A DNA stretch of 10,276 nt from assembly GCA_964484125.1 (NCBI GenBank), contig CAZAEK010000041.1, forward strand, positions 1 to 10,276. Direction: 5' to 3'. This DNA is from DSSM01 sp964484125 (GTDB lineage Bacteria > Bacteroidota > Ignavibacteria > Tepidaquicellales > Tepidaquicellaceae). Positions 1-7,929 of the stretch are shown here, one piece after another. The number at the start of each line of letters is the position of its first letter. Positions within the stretch are counted from its first letter, which is position 1. The translations under genes were made by a program, and so were the position numbers. Below the pieces are notes generated by a model. The model saw nothing but the letters and a program-made list of their open reading frames with translations. It did no database searches and was not told the DNA's origin.

Positions 1-96
1 AAAGTTTGTAAAGTTCATAAAGTTTGTAAAGTTCATAAAGTTTGTAAAGTTCATAAAGTTTGTAAAGTTTATAAAGTTCATAAAGTTTATAAAGTT
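1..96. repeat. 9-bp tandem repeat array (AAAGTTYRT type), left copy
   Basis: Ten full 9-base units run head to tail from the window edge, followed by a partial unit. Units aaagtttgt and aaagttcat alternate for the first six, giving an 18-base higher-order period; the last units include aaagtttat. The array probably continues beyond the left edge. It stops 12 bases before the mutase start codon. Read in frame 1 it contains no stop codon and stays in frame with the mutase, giving a Lys-Val-(Cys/His/Tyr) repeat, but no start codon is visible in it. The reverse complement of the same unit forms the array at 10162-10260, and degenerate copies lie at 7930-7965 and 10062-10105. No spacers are present, so this is a satellite and not a CRISPR array. 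Its function is unknown. Confidence 0.95.
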
Positions 97-108
97 AAAA
101 GTTATAGT

Positions 109-714
109 ATGCCAGAATTAATTATTGTAAGACACGGACAGTCACAATGGAATCTGGAGAACAGATTCACCGGCTGGATAGATATAGACCTTTCCCCTAA
201 AGGTATAGAAGAAGCGAAAGCCGCAGGCGAGAAGCTGAAAGGATATACATTTGACAAAGCATATACTTCAGCATTAATAAGGGCTCAGAAGACTCTTGAT
301 ATTATTCTTGAAACAATAGGTCAGAAAGATATACCTATAGAGAAGGATAAAGCTTTAAATGAGAGGATGTACGGAGATCTTCAGGGATTGAATAAAGATG
401 ATACAAGAAAGCAATACGGCGATGAGCAGGTAAAGATATGGCGAAGGAGTTATGATATAGCTCCCCCGGGCGGAGAATCATTAAAAGATACTGCTGACAG
501 AGTCCTGCCATATTACCACGAAAAAATTGAGCCGGATCTGAAATCAGGCAAGAGGATACTGATTTCTGCTCATGGAAATTCACTGAGAGCGCTGATAATG
601 TATTTGGAAAAATTAACTCCGCAGCAGATACTCGAAACAGAAATACCAACAGGAAGTCCTAAGTATTATAAACTTGATGATAGTCTTAACGTTATAGAAG
701 CGAAATATATCTGA
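109..714 (+). CDS. gpmA: 2,3-bisphosphoglycerate-dependent phosphoglycerate mutase (short form)
   Basis: This cytosolic enzyme interconverts 3-phosphoglycerate and 2-phosphoglycerate in glycolysis and gluconeogenesis through a phosphohistidine intermediate. The 201-residue product begins with the family signature: RHG places the phospho-accepting histidine at His9, followed by NRFTGW. ERMYG supplies the acid/base Glu85, GLNK follows at 93-96, and SAHGNS holds the second catalytic His155. IPTG at 179-182 is also typical. E. coli GpmA is about 250 residues. This protein lacks roughly 27 residues between WRRSY and GGESL, matching the short variant I recall from alphaproteobacteria and other groups, so it looks complete. 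ATG109 is the only sensible start because the conserved strand begins at residue 4. No Shine-Dalgarno is visible because the upstream bases are a repeat array. The next gene's ribosome binding site overlaps this stop codon. Confidence 0.95.
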   Translation: MPELIIVRHGQSQWNLENRFTGWIDIDLSPKGIEEAKAAGEKLKGYTFDKAYTSALIRAQKTLDIILETIGQKDIPIEKDKALNERMYGDLQGLNKDDTRKQYGDEQVKIWRRSYDIAPPGGESLKDTADRVLPYYHEKIEPDLKSGKRILISAHGNSLRALIMYLEKLTPQQILETEIPTGSPKYYKLDDSLNVIEAKYI

Positions 715-717
715 GGA
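713..717 (+). promoter_or_regulatory. Shine-Dalgarno GAGGA overlapping the gpmA stop
   Basis: GAGGA overlaps the TGA stop of the mutase and sits 5 bases before the TTG at 723. It is one of the few clear Shine-Dalgarno sequences here. It supports the TTG as the true start of the HAD gene and suggests translational coupling of the two genes. Confidence 0.6.
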
Positions 718-722
718 ATATT

Positions 723-1349
723 TTGTCAGAAACGAAAATAAAAAATATTATATTCGATTTAGGTAACACGCTTGTTTATTTTGATTTCAGTTATTTTTAT
801 GATGGAGTTGCACGGCTTGAAAAAAAATTAAATCCGGCAGCGATGAAAAGGTTTATAGCCGAAAATAAACTCGGCGATAAGCTGTGCAAAGGTACTCTGA
901 ACCATAAGGAATTTTTCAGGATTCTTAAAAAGAAATTTAATCTTAAAATAGGTTTCAGTGATTTTATTTATTTGTACAGTGATATATTCTGGTCAAATAA
1001 TTCAATGAAGGGATTCCTTGAAAAACTTTCACGTACAAGAAGATTCAGACTATATCTCCTTTCCAATACTGATTCTTACCACATTAATTTTATAGATAAA
1101 AATTTCCCGTTTGTCAGACTTTTAAAAAACAGGGCTCTTTCATACAAAATCGGTTCGATTAAACCACAGAGAAAAATATTTCTTGAAGCTCTGAAAAAAT
1201 TCGGAATAAATAAAGAAGAAACCCTTCTTATAGATGATATGAAGGATAACTGCGAAGCTGCGAGGAAAATAGGAATTAGTGCAATACAGTATAAAACTCA
1301 TTCTGCGTTTCTCAAACAATTTACAAAACTAATTAAGCAAAGAAAATAA
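723..1349 (+). CDS. HAD-superfamily phosphatase, YihX-like (subfamily IA)
   Basis: This is a probable Mg-dependent cytosolic phosphatase acting on a small sugar phosphate or related metabolite. The 208-residue protein shows the HAD motifs in order. Motif I is IIFDLGNTL with nucleophile Asp12, motif II is SNT at 114-116, motif III is Lys147 in IKP, and motif IV is the IDD pair Asp171-Asp172 followed by DN. A helical cap lies between motifs I and II. The usual second aspartate of motif I is Gly14. E. coli YihX, a glucose-1-phosphate phosphatase, has the same FDLGN form and is active, so this is not evidence of inactivity. The start is TTG, supported by GAGGA five bases upstream and by the conserved strand beginning at residue 8. 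The gene lies 8 bases after gpmA and 11 before the first peptidase, so the three are probably cotranscribed. The substrate cannot be read from sequence. Confidence 0.85.
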   Translation: MSETKIKNIIFDLGNTLVYFDFSYFYDGVARLEKKLNPAAMKRFIAENKLGDKLCKGTLNHKEFFRILKKKFNLKIGFSDFIYLYSDIFWSNNSMKGFLEKLSRTRRFRLYLLSNTDSYHINFIDKNFPFVRLLKNRALSYKIGSIKPQRKIFLEALKKFGINKEETLLIDDMKDNCEAARKIGISAIQYKTHSAFLKQFTKLIKQRK

Positions 1350-1360
1350 ATTCATTTTTA

Positions 1361-3274
1361 ATGGGGAAATTATTCTTTATAATTTTATTGTTGGGAATTT
1401 ATGCAGAGTCATACAGCCAAAGCTATTTACCATGCATTGAAGGTAAAACATCTGCTTTCAGACCTTTTAATGAATATATTCCGGTTGACTCAAGTATTGA
1501 TGTTACATATTACGGGCTTTATCTCAATATAAAAACCAACCCTGATTATATTTACGGAGCCGCAACCATAATGCTGAAAGCCGATTCCCTGCCAGTGCAA
1601 TCATATTTTCTGAACCTTTCAAATAAACTGCTTGTGGATTCCGTTAAATCAGGCAATCAAACACTTGTTTATAACCATTCAAACGACCGTTTAAATATTA
1701 TCCAGAGTGTTGGTGCCGCTTCGCCGGTTTCAGTAACTGTGTATTATAAAGGTTTGCCTGAACCGACCGGATTCGGAAGTTTTATTTTTTCATCTCATAA
1801 CGGTAAACCGCTTGTCTGGAGTCTGAGCCAGCCATACGGTTCAATGGATTGGTTTCCATGTAAAAATGACCCTGATGATAAGGCAGATTCATCTTCGGTT
1901 GCAATAAGGTGCAGAAGTGATTTAACTGCAGTATCAAATGGTTTGCTCTACGGAATTACTGATAATAATGATTCGACAAAAACCCATTACTGGAGAAGCC
2001 GGTATAAAATTTCTTCTTATCTGATTTCTATTGCAGTAGGAGATTACTATCTTTACGAACAGGTTAGTTATAACGGAATTCCAATAAAGCATTACGTATT
2101 CCCTGACAGATTCGAAACATTGAAACCGGTATTGGATAAAACATCTTTAATGATTTATTTCTTTGAAGATTGGTTCTGGGAATATCCTTTCAAAGATGAG
2201 AAATATGGTCATGCTCAGATACTCACCGGAGGTGCAATGGAACATCAGACATGCTCATCAATGGGAGCATTTACAGAAAGCGTAGTTGCACATGAACTCG
2301 CACATCAATGGTACGGGGATTTGGTTACAAATGAAAACTGGCATCATATATGGCTTCACGAAGGATTTGCGACATATTCTGAAGGTCTGTGGCTTGAAGA
2401 ATCTTACGGGCAGACTGCTTATAATGATTTCATTGCAAGAAATATGTCTTATGCAAAGAATGCAAAAGGCACATTATATGTTCAGGATATTACAAAACTC
2501 CCGGAAATTTTCAACGGAAACCGAAGTTACTCAAAAGGTGCAGTTGTTCTGCACATGTTCAGACGAATATTACATCCTGTAACTTTTAAAAACGTTTTAA
2601 AGAGTTTTGTCCTTGATACTGCTTTCAGGTATGGAACTGCAACAACAGAAGATTTTATAAGAACAGCAAACAGGGTAACCGGTTATGACTATTCATGGTT
2701 TTTCAATCAATGGATTTACGGTGAAAATTATCCCAAATATACAGTAAGCTGGAGCAGCGAACCGCTTGGAAATAATAATTACAAATTTATTTTAAATGTG
2801 AAACAGGAGGCAAATACAAGTCCGCAGTATTTTGCAATGCCTGTAAGGGTGTTAATAAAAACCAGTGATGGCGAAATATATCAATCACTTTTTATATCAC
2901 TGCCGGAAGAAAATTTTGAATTTAATATAACAGGTAAACCCAAAGGAATAGTATTTGACCCCGAAAACAGCGTATTAAAAGAAAAATACGGAGACGATAT
3001 AGAAATAGTAAACGGATTTGAATTATATCAGAATTATCCTAATCCATTCAACCCCGCAACTACAATAGAATATACAATAAGCGAAACATCGGATATAAAA
3101 CTTGAAATATATAATGTCGAAGGAAGATTAATAAGAACACTTGTAAACCAAAGGCAGAAACCCGGTAATTACGTAGTTACTTTTTCCGGAGAGAATATAC
3201 CATCGGGTATATATTATTATGTTCTGAAATCCGGGAGAAACATTACTGCCAAAAAAATGGTTTTAATCAGATGA
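1361..3274 (+). CDS. Secreted M1-family zinc metallopeptidase with T9SS sorting domain (paralog 1)
   Basis: This is a predicted extracellular or cell-surface aminopeptidase that releases N-terminal residues from peptides. Residues 1-20 form a signal peptide (hydrophobic core about 4-13, likely cleavage after SYSQ). The N-terminal beta domain is followed by the substrate-binding GAMEH at 291-295, then HELAH at 311-315 and Glu334, which together make the zinc site HExxH-x18-E. The catalytic tyrosine is Tyr390 in YSKGA. Asn in the canonical GxMEN motif is His here, a variant I recall in bacterial M1 proteins. From about residue 553 the protein carries a type A T9SS tail with QNYPNPFNP, the SGIYYY strand and the terminal KKMVLIR. 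This indicates export across the outer membrane by the type IX system, with the tail probably removed. The 637-residue length suits a short M1 protein without the C-terminal helical domain. ATG1361 has no Shine-Dalgarno. All catalytic residues are intact. Confidence 0.93.
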   Translation: MGKLFFIILLLGIYAESYSQSYLPCIEGKTSAFRPFNEYIPVDSSIDVTYYGLYLNIKTNPDYIYGAATIMLKADSLPVQSYFLNLSNKLLVDSVKSGNQTLVYNHSNDRLNIIQSVGAASPVSVTVYYKGLPEPTGFGSFIFSSHNGKPLVWSLSQPYGSMDWFPCKNDPDDKADSSSVAIRCRSDLTAVSNGLLYGITDNNDSTKTHYWRSRYKISSYLISIAVGDYYLYEQVSYNGIPIKHYVFPDRFETLKPVLDKTSLMIYFFEDWFWEYPFKDEKYGHAQILTGGAMEHQTCSSMGAFTESVVAHELAHQWYGDLVTNENWHHIWLHEGFATYSEGLWLEESYGQTAYNDFIARNMSYAKNAKGTLYVQDITKLPEIFNGNRSYSKGAVVLHMFRRILHPVTFKNVLKSFVLDTAFRYGTATTEDFIRTANRVTGYDYSWFFNQWIYGENYPKYTVSWSSEPLGNNNYKFILNVKQEANTSPQYFAMPVRVLIKTSDGEIYQSLFISLPEENFEFNITGKPKGIVFDPENSVLKEKYGDDIEIVNGFELYQNYPNPFNPATTIEYTISETSDIKLEIYNVEGRLIRTLVNQRQKPGNYVVTFSGENIPSGIYYYVLKSGRNITAKKMVLIR

Positions 3275-3546
3275 TTAAATGTTAATACAAAGAAATGAGT
3301 AAATATTTTACTAATTTTGATATTGCAAAAAGCAGAGTTAATTGATATTTTACGGATATAAGTTCCCGTTTAAGCAGGGGGGTTATGAGTTATGTGTTTA
3401 TTAAGGAATTGCATCTACTGGAGTGCGGAATTTCCAATAAATGCAATGAAATTTGCGTTTTCTGAGCAAATTTTGTGACGAAACGCGAATATTGAAAAAG
3501 ATGCCTCAAAGCCCGCAGACCGCAATGTGAGTTTAGAGGCGGAGCT
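3275..3546 (+). promoter_or_regulatory. Structured intergenic leader before the second M1 peptidase
   Basis: This is the longest gap between genes apart from the right-edge repeats. It contains several inverted repeats: ATTGCAT 3408-3414 with ATGCAAT 3441-3447; AAATTTGC 3449-3456 with GCAAATTT 3466-3473 (perfect 8 bp); ATTTGCGTTT 3451-3460 with AAACGCGAAT 3481-3490 (10 bp with one G-T pair); and GCCTC 3503-3507 with GAGGC 3536-3540. The second and third share their left arm, so they exclude each other. The last hides the GAGG that lies 7 bases before the ATG at 3547. A 26-codon ORF preceded by AGGGGGG lies at 3385-3465. The density of pairing suggests a regulatory leader or a REP-like element. 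I could not match it to a known riboswitch. Confidence 0.4.
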
Positions 3547-5607
3547 ATGTCAAAAAATCAAACTAATTCCAACAACATAAATAATAAAAAATTGAAACAA
3601 ACAATCCTAACCCTCGCCGTCCTGCTGCTTCTTGCAGGGACAATTCAACCCCAGGAATTCACCAAGGGTTCTCAGTTCTGCTCACATAAAAAAATGAACA
3701 ATCCGAATCTTACACTCACACAGCCATACCTCTCACCGGCTCCTGTTCATTCATTTGATGTCTTAAATTACAAACTCAATCTTGATATTTACAACTGTTT
3801 TCTATCGCCTTATCCGAAAACATTTACCGGAAGCAATGAAATGAAGTTCAGAGTTGATTCAACACTAAATCAGATAAAACTATATGCGGTAAATACTTCC
3901 CTTGCAATAGATTCTATAAGGAAAAAAGGCGGACCGCTTTTAACATTTTCTCATAGCTCGAATATGCTGACGATAAATATGGACAGAACATATAATCCAA
4001 ATGAAATCGCAGAAATAATAATATATTACAGACATATTGCAACTTCTAATGACGGTGCTTTCTATGCAACTAACGGAGTAGTATTTACTGACTGCGAACC
4101 CGAAGGCGCCCGCAAATGGTTCCCATGCTGGGACAGACCTTACGAAAAAGCAACAACTGATATAACAGTGCGGGTTCCTACCAATGTAAAGCTTGGCTCA
4201 AACGGAATTATGGTTGATTCATCTGTTTCAGGTGGCGCATTATTCTACAGATGGGTAAGCAATGAACCTGTAGCTCCTTATTTAATAGTTCTTACAGGTA
4301 AAGTAAATTATAATCTTGATAAAGTATGGTGGCATAAGCTTTCAAATCCTGCTGATAGTATTCCGATTTATTTTTATTACAATACAGGAGAGAATATCAC
4401 GAATGCTAAAAATATTATGCCGAACATGATAACATACTATTCACAGAAATTCACAGAGCACCCATTCCAGAAAAACGGATTTGCTGCTTTGCCAAGTGGT
4501 TCGGGATTTGTATGGGGCGGCATGGAAAATCAAACCCTGACTTCTTTATGTGCAAACTGCTGGGGTTCAAATCTGCTGTCTCACGAATTTGCACATCAAT
4601 GGTTTGGAGATATGATTACATGCGCAACATGGGCTGACATCTGGCTCAACGAAGGTTTTGCAACTTTAACAGAAGCATTGTGGTATGAATATTCAGGCGG
4701 ATACAGTGCATATAAATCTGAAATAAATTCTGAAGCGAATTCTTATTTCAGCGGTAATCCCGGCTGGGCAATTTCAAATCCGGATTGGGCAATAAATACT
4801 CCGAGTACAAATATATTATTCAATTATGCTATTACCTATGCCAAAGGCGCATGTGTACTTCATCAGATTAGATATATGCTCGGCGATTCAGCTAACTTCT
4901 TCGGATTGCTGCGTGCCTATGCCTCTGATACAAATTTCAGATATAAAGCGGCAACAATTTACGATTTCAACCAGAAAATGAATCAATATACCGGACAGAA
5001 TTACGACTGGTATTTCAATCACTGGATATTCCAACCAAATCATCCGCAGTATCAAAACGGATATAACATAACAAATCTCGGCGGCGGTCAGTACAGAGTA
5101 AATTTCCTTGCAAAGCAGGTACAATCCAATCCTGCATTTTTCCAGATGCTTTTGAATATAAGGGTAACATTCTCATCAGGACCTGATACTACTATCAGAT
5201 TTATGAATACATCTAATAATCAGTTGTTCTCATTTTATTTCAACCGTCAGCCGGTATCTGTTGCATTCGATCCGAATAATGAAATAGTACTAAAGACGGC
5301 AACGCTTGTAGTCGGAATAGATAATGAATCAACTTCATTACCCGGAGATTATTCACTTGGTCAGAATTATCCGAATCCTTTTAACCCGCTGACCACAATT
5401 AATATTGAACTCCCTGTAGATAATAATGTTAAACTCGCATTGTATGACATGTCAGGTAAAGAAGTAATGACAGTAATAAACGAATTCAGAACAGCAGGGA
5501 AGCATAGCATACTATTGAATGCAAATCGTCTCGCTTCCGGCACATATTATTACAGAATGACATCAGGAAATTTCACTGATACTAAAAAACTCGTAGTAGT
5601 AAAATAA
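3547..5607 (+). CDS. Secreted M1-family zinc metallopeptidase with T9SS sorting domain (paralog 2)
   Basis: This is a second predicted exported aminopeptidase, 686 residues long. From ATG3547 it has a long polar n-region (about 18 residues), a hydrophobic core at 20-33 and likely cleavage after IQPQ (residue 36). A TTG at 3592 would give a shorter, more ordinary signal peptide. ATG is preferred because GAGG and GGAG lie just upstream. The core shows canonical GGMEN at 324-328, HEFAH at 346-350 with Glu369 completing HExxH-x18-E, and Tyr431 in YAKGA. The T9SS type A tail starts near residue 602 with QNYPNPFNP and ends KKLVVVK. It is clearly homologous to the gene at 1361-3274 but diverged through most of its length, so the pair is an old duplication or two separately acquired members. 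Several cysteines lie near the active site (335, 338, 359). Its own long leader suggests separate control from the first peptidase. Confidence 0.93.
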   Translation: MSKNQTNSNNINNKKLKQTILTLAVLLLLAGTIQPQEFTKGSQFCSHKKMNNPNLTLTQPYLSPAPVHSFDVLNYKLNLDIYNCFLSPYPKTFTGSNEMKFRVDSTLNQIKLYAVNTSLAIDSIRKKGGPLLTFSHSSNMLTINMDRTYNPNEIAEIIIYYRHIATSNDGAFYATNGVVFTDCEPEGARKWFPCWDRPYEKATTDITVRVPTNVKLGSNGIMVDSSVSGGALFYRWVSNEPVAPYLIVLTGKVNYNLDKVWWHKLSNPADSIPIYFYYNTGENITNAKNIMPNMITYYSQKFTEHPFQKNGFAALPSGSGFVWGGMENQTLTSLCANCWGSNLLSHEFAHQWFGDMITCATWADIWLNEGFATLTEALWYEYSGGYSAYKSEINSEANSYFSGNPGWAISNPDWAINTPSTNILFNYAITYAKGACVLHQIRYMLGDSANFFGLLRAYASDTNFRYKAATIYDFNQKMNQYTGQNYDWYFNHWIFQPNHPQYQNGYNITNLGGGQYRVNFLAKQVQSNPAFFQMLLNIRVTFSSGPDTTIRFMNTSNNQLFSFYFNRQPVSVAFDPNNEIVLKTATLVVGIDNESTSLPGDYSLGQNYPNPFNPLTTINIELPVDNNVKLALYDMSGKEVMTVINEFRTAGKHSILLNANRLASGTYYYRMTSGNFTDTKKLVVVK

Positions 5608-5618
5608 AATAAAATACT

Positions 5619-7901
5619 TTGGAGACAAATTCAAACTTTAACGGGGCAGCCCCGCAGAAAATAAAGATAGAGCACCCTTCGGATAATATTAAGCAATATC
5701 TCAATATTATCCGTTCGAATTTATTCCCGATTATATTAATATTCATATCGGCAGTAATCGCAACAGTGCTCTATATCACCGCTGCAAGGGATATTTTCAA
5801 ATCAACAACAACTCTGAAAATAAGTAAACCCCAGGGAAGCATACTCACCGGCTCTGTATTGCCTGAATTTCAGGACTTTCAGAACGACAGGTTTGTATCG
5901 AATGAAATTGAAGTTCTGAAGAGTTACCGCATAAGGGAATTGGTAGCCAAGTCAGTGCTTGACAGCGTAAAAAATCATAACAAAGATGAAGACCTCTTTC
6001 TTACAATAATTCGCAAGGATGATGGCTCTCAGAATCAATATGTTACTGTTACTTCTCTTGCAAAATCATTATCCAGTATTGTAAACATCAATCAGAAGCG
6101 CGGACTTGATATTGTGGAAATATCCGCAGAAAGTCCCTCGAGATATGAGGCAAAGTTAATTGCAGATGTATATGCAGAAACTTATGTAGAATTCAGTATA
6201 TCGTTCAGCCGTCGTGAGCTTATTATCCGCAGAAAATTCCTTGAAGATGAAAAGGAGAAAAAGCAAAGGGACCTTGCAAATTCAGAAGCGGCTTTGCAGG
6301 ATTATATGCAGAGAGGCGGATTATTATTTCTCGATAATCAGGCACAGAAACTTGTTGACTTAATCTCTGATTTTGAGTCGCAGAAAAATTTTGCAGAAGT
6401 AGAACTACAGTCGAGCAAAAAAGCTTATGAAGAAGTTAAAAAAGAAATTGAACGCGTTGATAAATCGGTGCTTGATTATGTAGAAGGACAGATTTCAGAG
6501 CCATATTTAAAAGAGCTTCAGACAAAATCTGCAGAAATTGAAATCCAGAGGGATATAGAATTATCGCTTCAGAGTGATGAGAGACTCAAAAGCCGTATAA
6601 AATCTGAATACGATAAAAAGCTTGAATCAATAAAATCTAAACTTGAGCTTGAGACTGAGAAATATCGCACAGGGATACTCGCATCTACACCGGCAGAAAA
6701 ACTCGGATTATCACAAAAATATTTTGAAGTAAATCTCGCACTTACTCAGAACAATGCAAAGGTAAATGCGATAAGAAAATTGCTCTCGAAATATGATGCT
6801 GAGTTTTCAAAACTTCCCGAGCAAAGCATTGAACTCGCACGGCTTCAGAGGGATAAACTCGGAAACGAAAAATTATATCTCACACTCGAAGAAAAATATC
6901 AGGAAGCAGTATTAAATGAACGTGTACAGCTTGGAAATGTAACAATAGTTGACGAAGCAAATATACCAACATCACCATCCAAACCGAACCGCCAGCTTAT
7001 ACTCATAGCAGGAATAGTTCTCGGGTTGGCTTTAGGAGTTGGATTTGCATTCCTACGCAACTATCTCGATAGGTCAATCAAATCACCTGAAGAGCTTGAA
7101 AATAAAGGCGTTCCCGTACTTGCATGGGTCCCTTCAATTGAAGAGCTTCGCGAACTCGGTTCATCTCAGCTTGAGTTCATAGTTGCAAATAAACCAAATG
7201 CAACTGCATCGGAATCTTTTAAAGCAATGCGTACCCGTGTTCAGTATTCCAAACTGGAAGAAGAACCACTGAAAACTATACTCGTTACAAGCTCAATACC
7301 ATCGGAAGGTAAAACTACAGTAGCATTAAACCTCGCAGGTTCATTTGCACAGGCAGAGAAGCGTGTTTTATTGCTCGATTGCGACCTTCGTAAACCAAGG
7401 ATACACGCAATTTTTGAAACGCAGAGATTCCCGGGATTAAGTGACCATTTATTCGGTAATGTATCTTATGAAGATATATTACGCTCATCGCGCCTCGAAA
7501 ATCTGAAATACATAACCAGCGGAACAATACCACCGAACCCTTCTGAAATGCTTGGCTCAAAGCAATTAAAAGACTTCGTAATTAAAGTAAGGGAGCTTTT
7601 TGACTATGTAATAATTGACTCGCCTCCTTATATTTCTGTAACAGATTCAGAAATCCTTGCAAGAATATCAGATGGGACTATAATTGTTGTTCAGGCAAAC
7701 AAGACCCCGATGGATGTATTTCTGAAAACATTCGACAGAGTAGTAAACCTTGAAAATCATAAATCACTTGGTGCAGTACTGAATAACTTCAACTTCCGCT
7801 CAATGTACGGATATTATTACAACTATTATTATTACTATTCAAAACCCGAAAGCAAGAAAAAGAAAGAATTCAGAGAAAAAGGAAAGATCTCTCCTCAGTA
7901 A
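5619..7901 (+). CDS. Wzz-type chain-length determinant fused to BY-type tyrosine autokinase (Wzc-like)
   Basis: This inner-membrane polysaccharide co-polymerase controls assembly and export of capsule or exopolysaccharide. The 760 residues contain TM1 at about 34-55, a Wzz domain, a long periplasmic coiled coil (about 200-440) with a GNVR-type region near 405-430, and TM2 at 459-479 after the PSKPN segment. A cytoplasmic BY-kinase domain follows: Walker A around 561-567 (PSEGKTT), Walker A' LLLDCDLRKPR at 584-594, and Walker B VIIDSPP at 664-670. The C-terminus has nine tyrosines between 730 and 740 and then a lysine-rich tail; this is the autophosphorylation cluster. It is complete. The start is TTG with no Shine-Dalgarno. 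An in-frame stop at 5610-5612 and the absence of nearby downstream starts leave it the only reasonable choice. It lies 11 bases after the second peptidase. No Wza-like outer-membrane exporter is in the window. Confidence 0.93.
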   Translation: METNSNFNGAAPQKIKIEHPSDNIKQYLNIIRSNLFPIILIFISAVIATVLYITAARDIFKSTTTLKISKPQGSILTGSVLPEFQDFQNDRFVSNEIEVLKSYRIRELVAKSVLDSVKNHNKDEDLFLTIIRKDDGSQNQYVTVTSLAKSLSSIVNINQKRGLDIVEISAESPSRYEAKLIADVYAETYVEFSISFSRRELIIRRKFLEDEKEKKQRDLANSEAALQDYMQRGGLLFLDNQAQKLVDLISDFESQKNFAEVELQSSKKAYEEVKKEIERVDKSVLDYVEGQISEPYLKELQTKSAEIEIQRDIELSLQSDERLKSRIKSEYDKKLESIKSKLELETEKYRTGILASTPAEKLGLSQKYFEVNLALTQNNAKVNAIRKLLSKYDAEFSKLPEQSIELARLQRDKLGNEKLYLTLEEKYQEAVLNERVQLGNVTIVDEANIPTSPSKPNRQLILIAGIVLGLALGVGFAFLRNYLDRSIKSPEELENKGVPVLAWVPSIEELRELGSSQLEFIVANKPNATASESFKAMRTRVQYSKLEEEPLKTILVTSSIPSEGKTTVALNLAGSFAQAEKRVLLLDCDLRKPRIHAIFETQRFPGLSDHLFGNVSYEDILRSSRLENLKYITSGTIPPNPSEMLGSKQLKDFVIKVRELFDYVIIDSPPYISVTDSEILARISDGTIIVVQANKTPMDVFLKTFDRVVNLENHKSLGAVLNNFNFRSMYGYYYNYYYYYSKPESKKKKEFREKGKISPQ

Positions 7902-7929
7902 CTTTGTCCTAATTTTCTAAAGGTTCTTA

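Noticed and set aside
1..96. CRISPR array at either window edge
   Set aside because: The unit is 9 bases, repeated directly with no spacers, and no cas gene is present.
335..649. Minus-strand open frame opposite the phosphoglycerate mutase, and similar ones at 4888-5124, 7315-7560, 8150-8374, 9408-9626 and 9711-9950
   Set aside because: All are antisense to well-supported genes, have no recognisable domains and look like composition shadows.
1361..1435. First peptidase as a lipoprotein, using Cys25
   Set aside because: The residues before the cysteine (YLP) do not form a lipobox, and an ordinary signal peptidase site after SYSQ fits better.
2286..2582. Plus-strand 98-codon frame inside the first peptidase
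   Set aside because: It overlaps the catalytic zinc-site region of a strongly supported gene in another frame and shows no family features.
3262..3279. TTTAATCA/TGATTAAA inverted repeat spanning the first peptidase stop, as a terminator
   Set aside because: The stem is entirely A/T-rich apart from one G-C pair and has no U-tract after it, so it is too weak to call an intrinsic terminator.
3312..3319. TAATTTTG resembling the Bacteroidota -7 element TAnnTTTG
   Set aside because: No TTTG-like -33 element lies at the right distance upstream, and such A/T strings are common in this window by chance.
3385..3495. Selenocysteine reading of the TGA at 3463-3465 in the micro-ORF
   Set aside because: A second in-frame TGA follows ten codons later, no radical-SAM domain continues, and TGA acts as a normal stop for other genes here.
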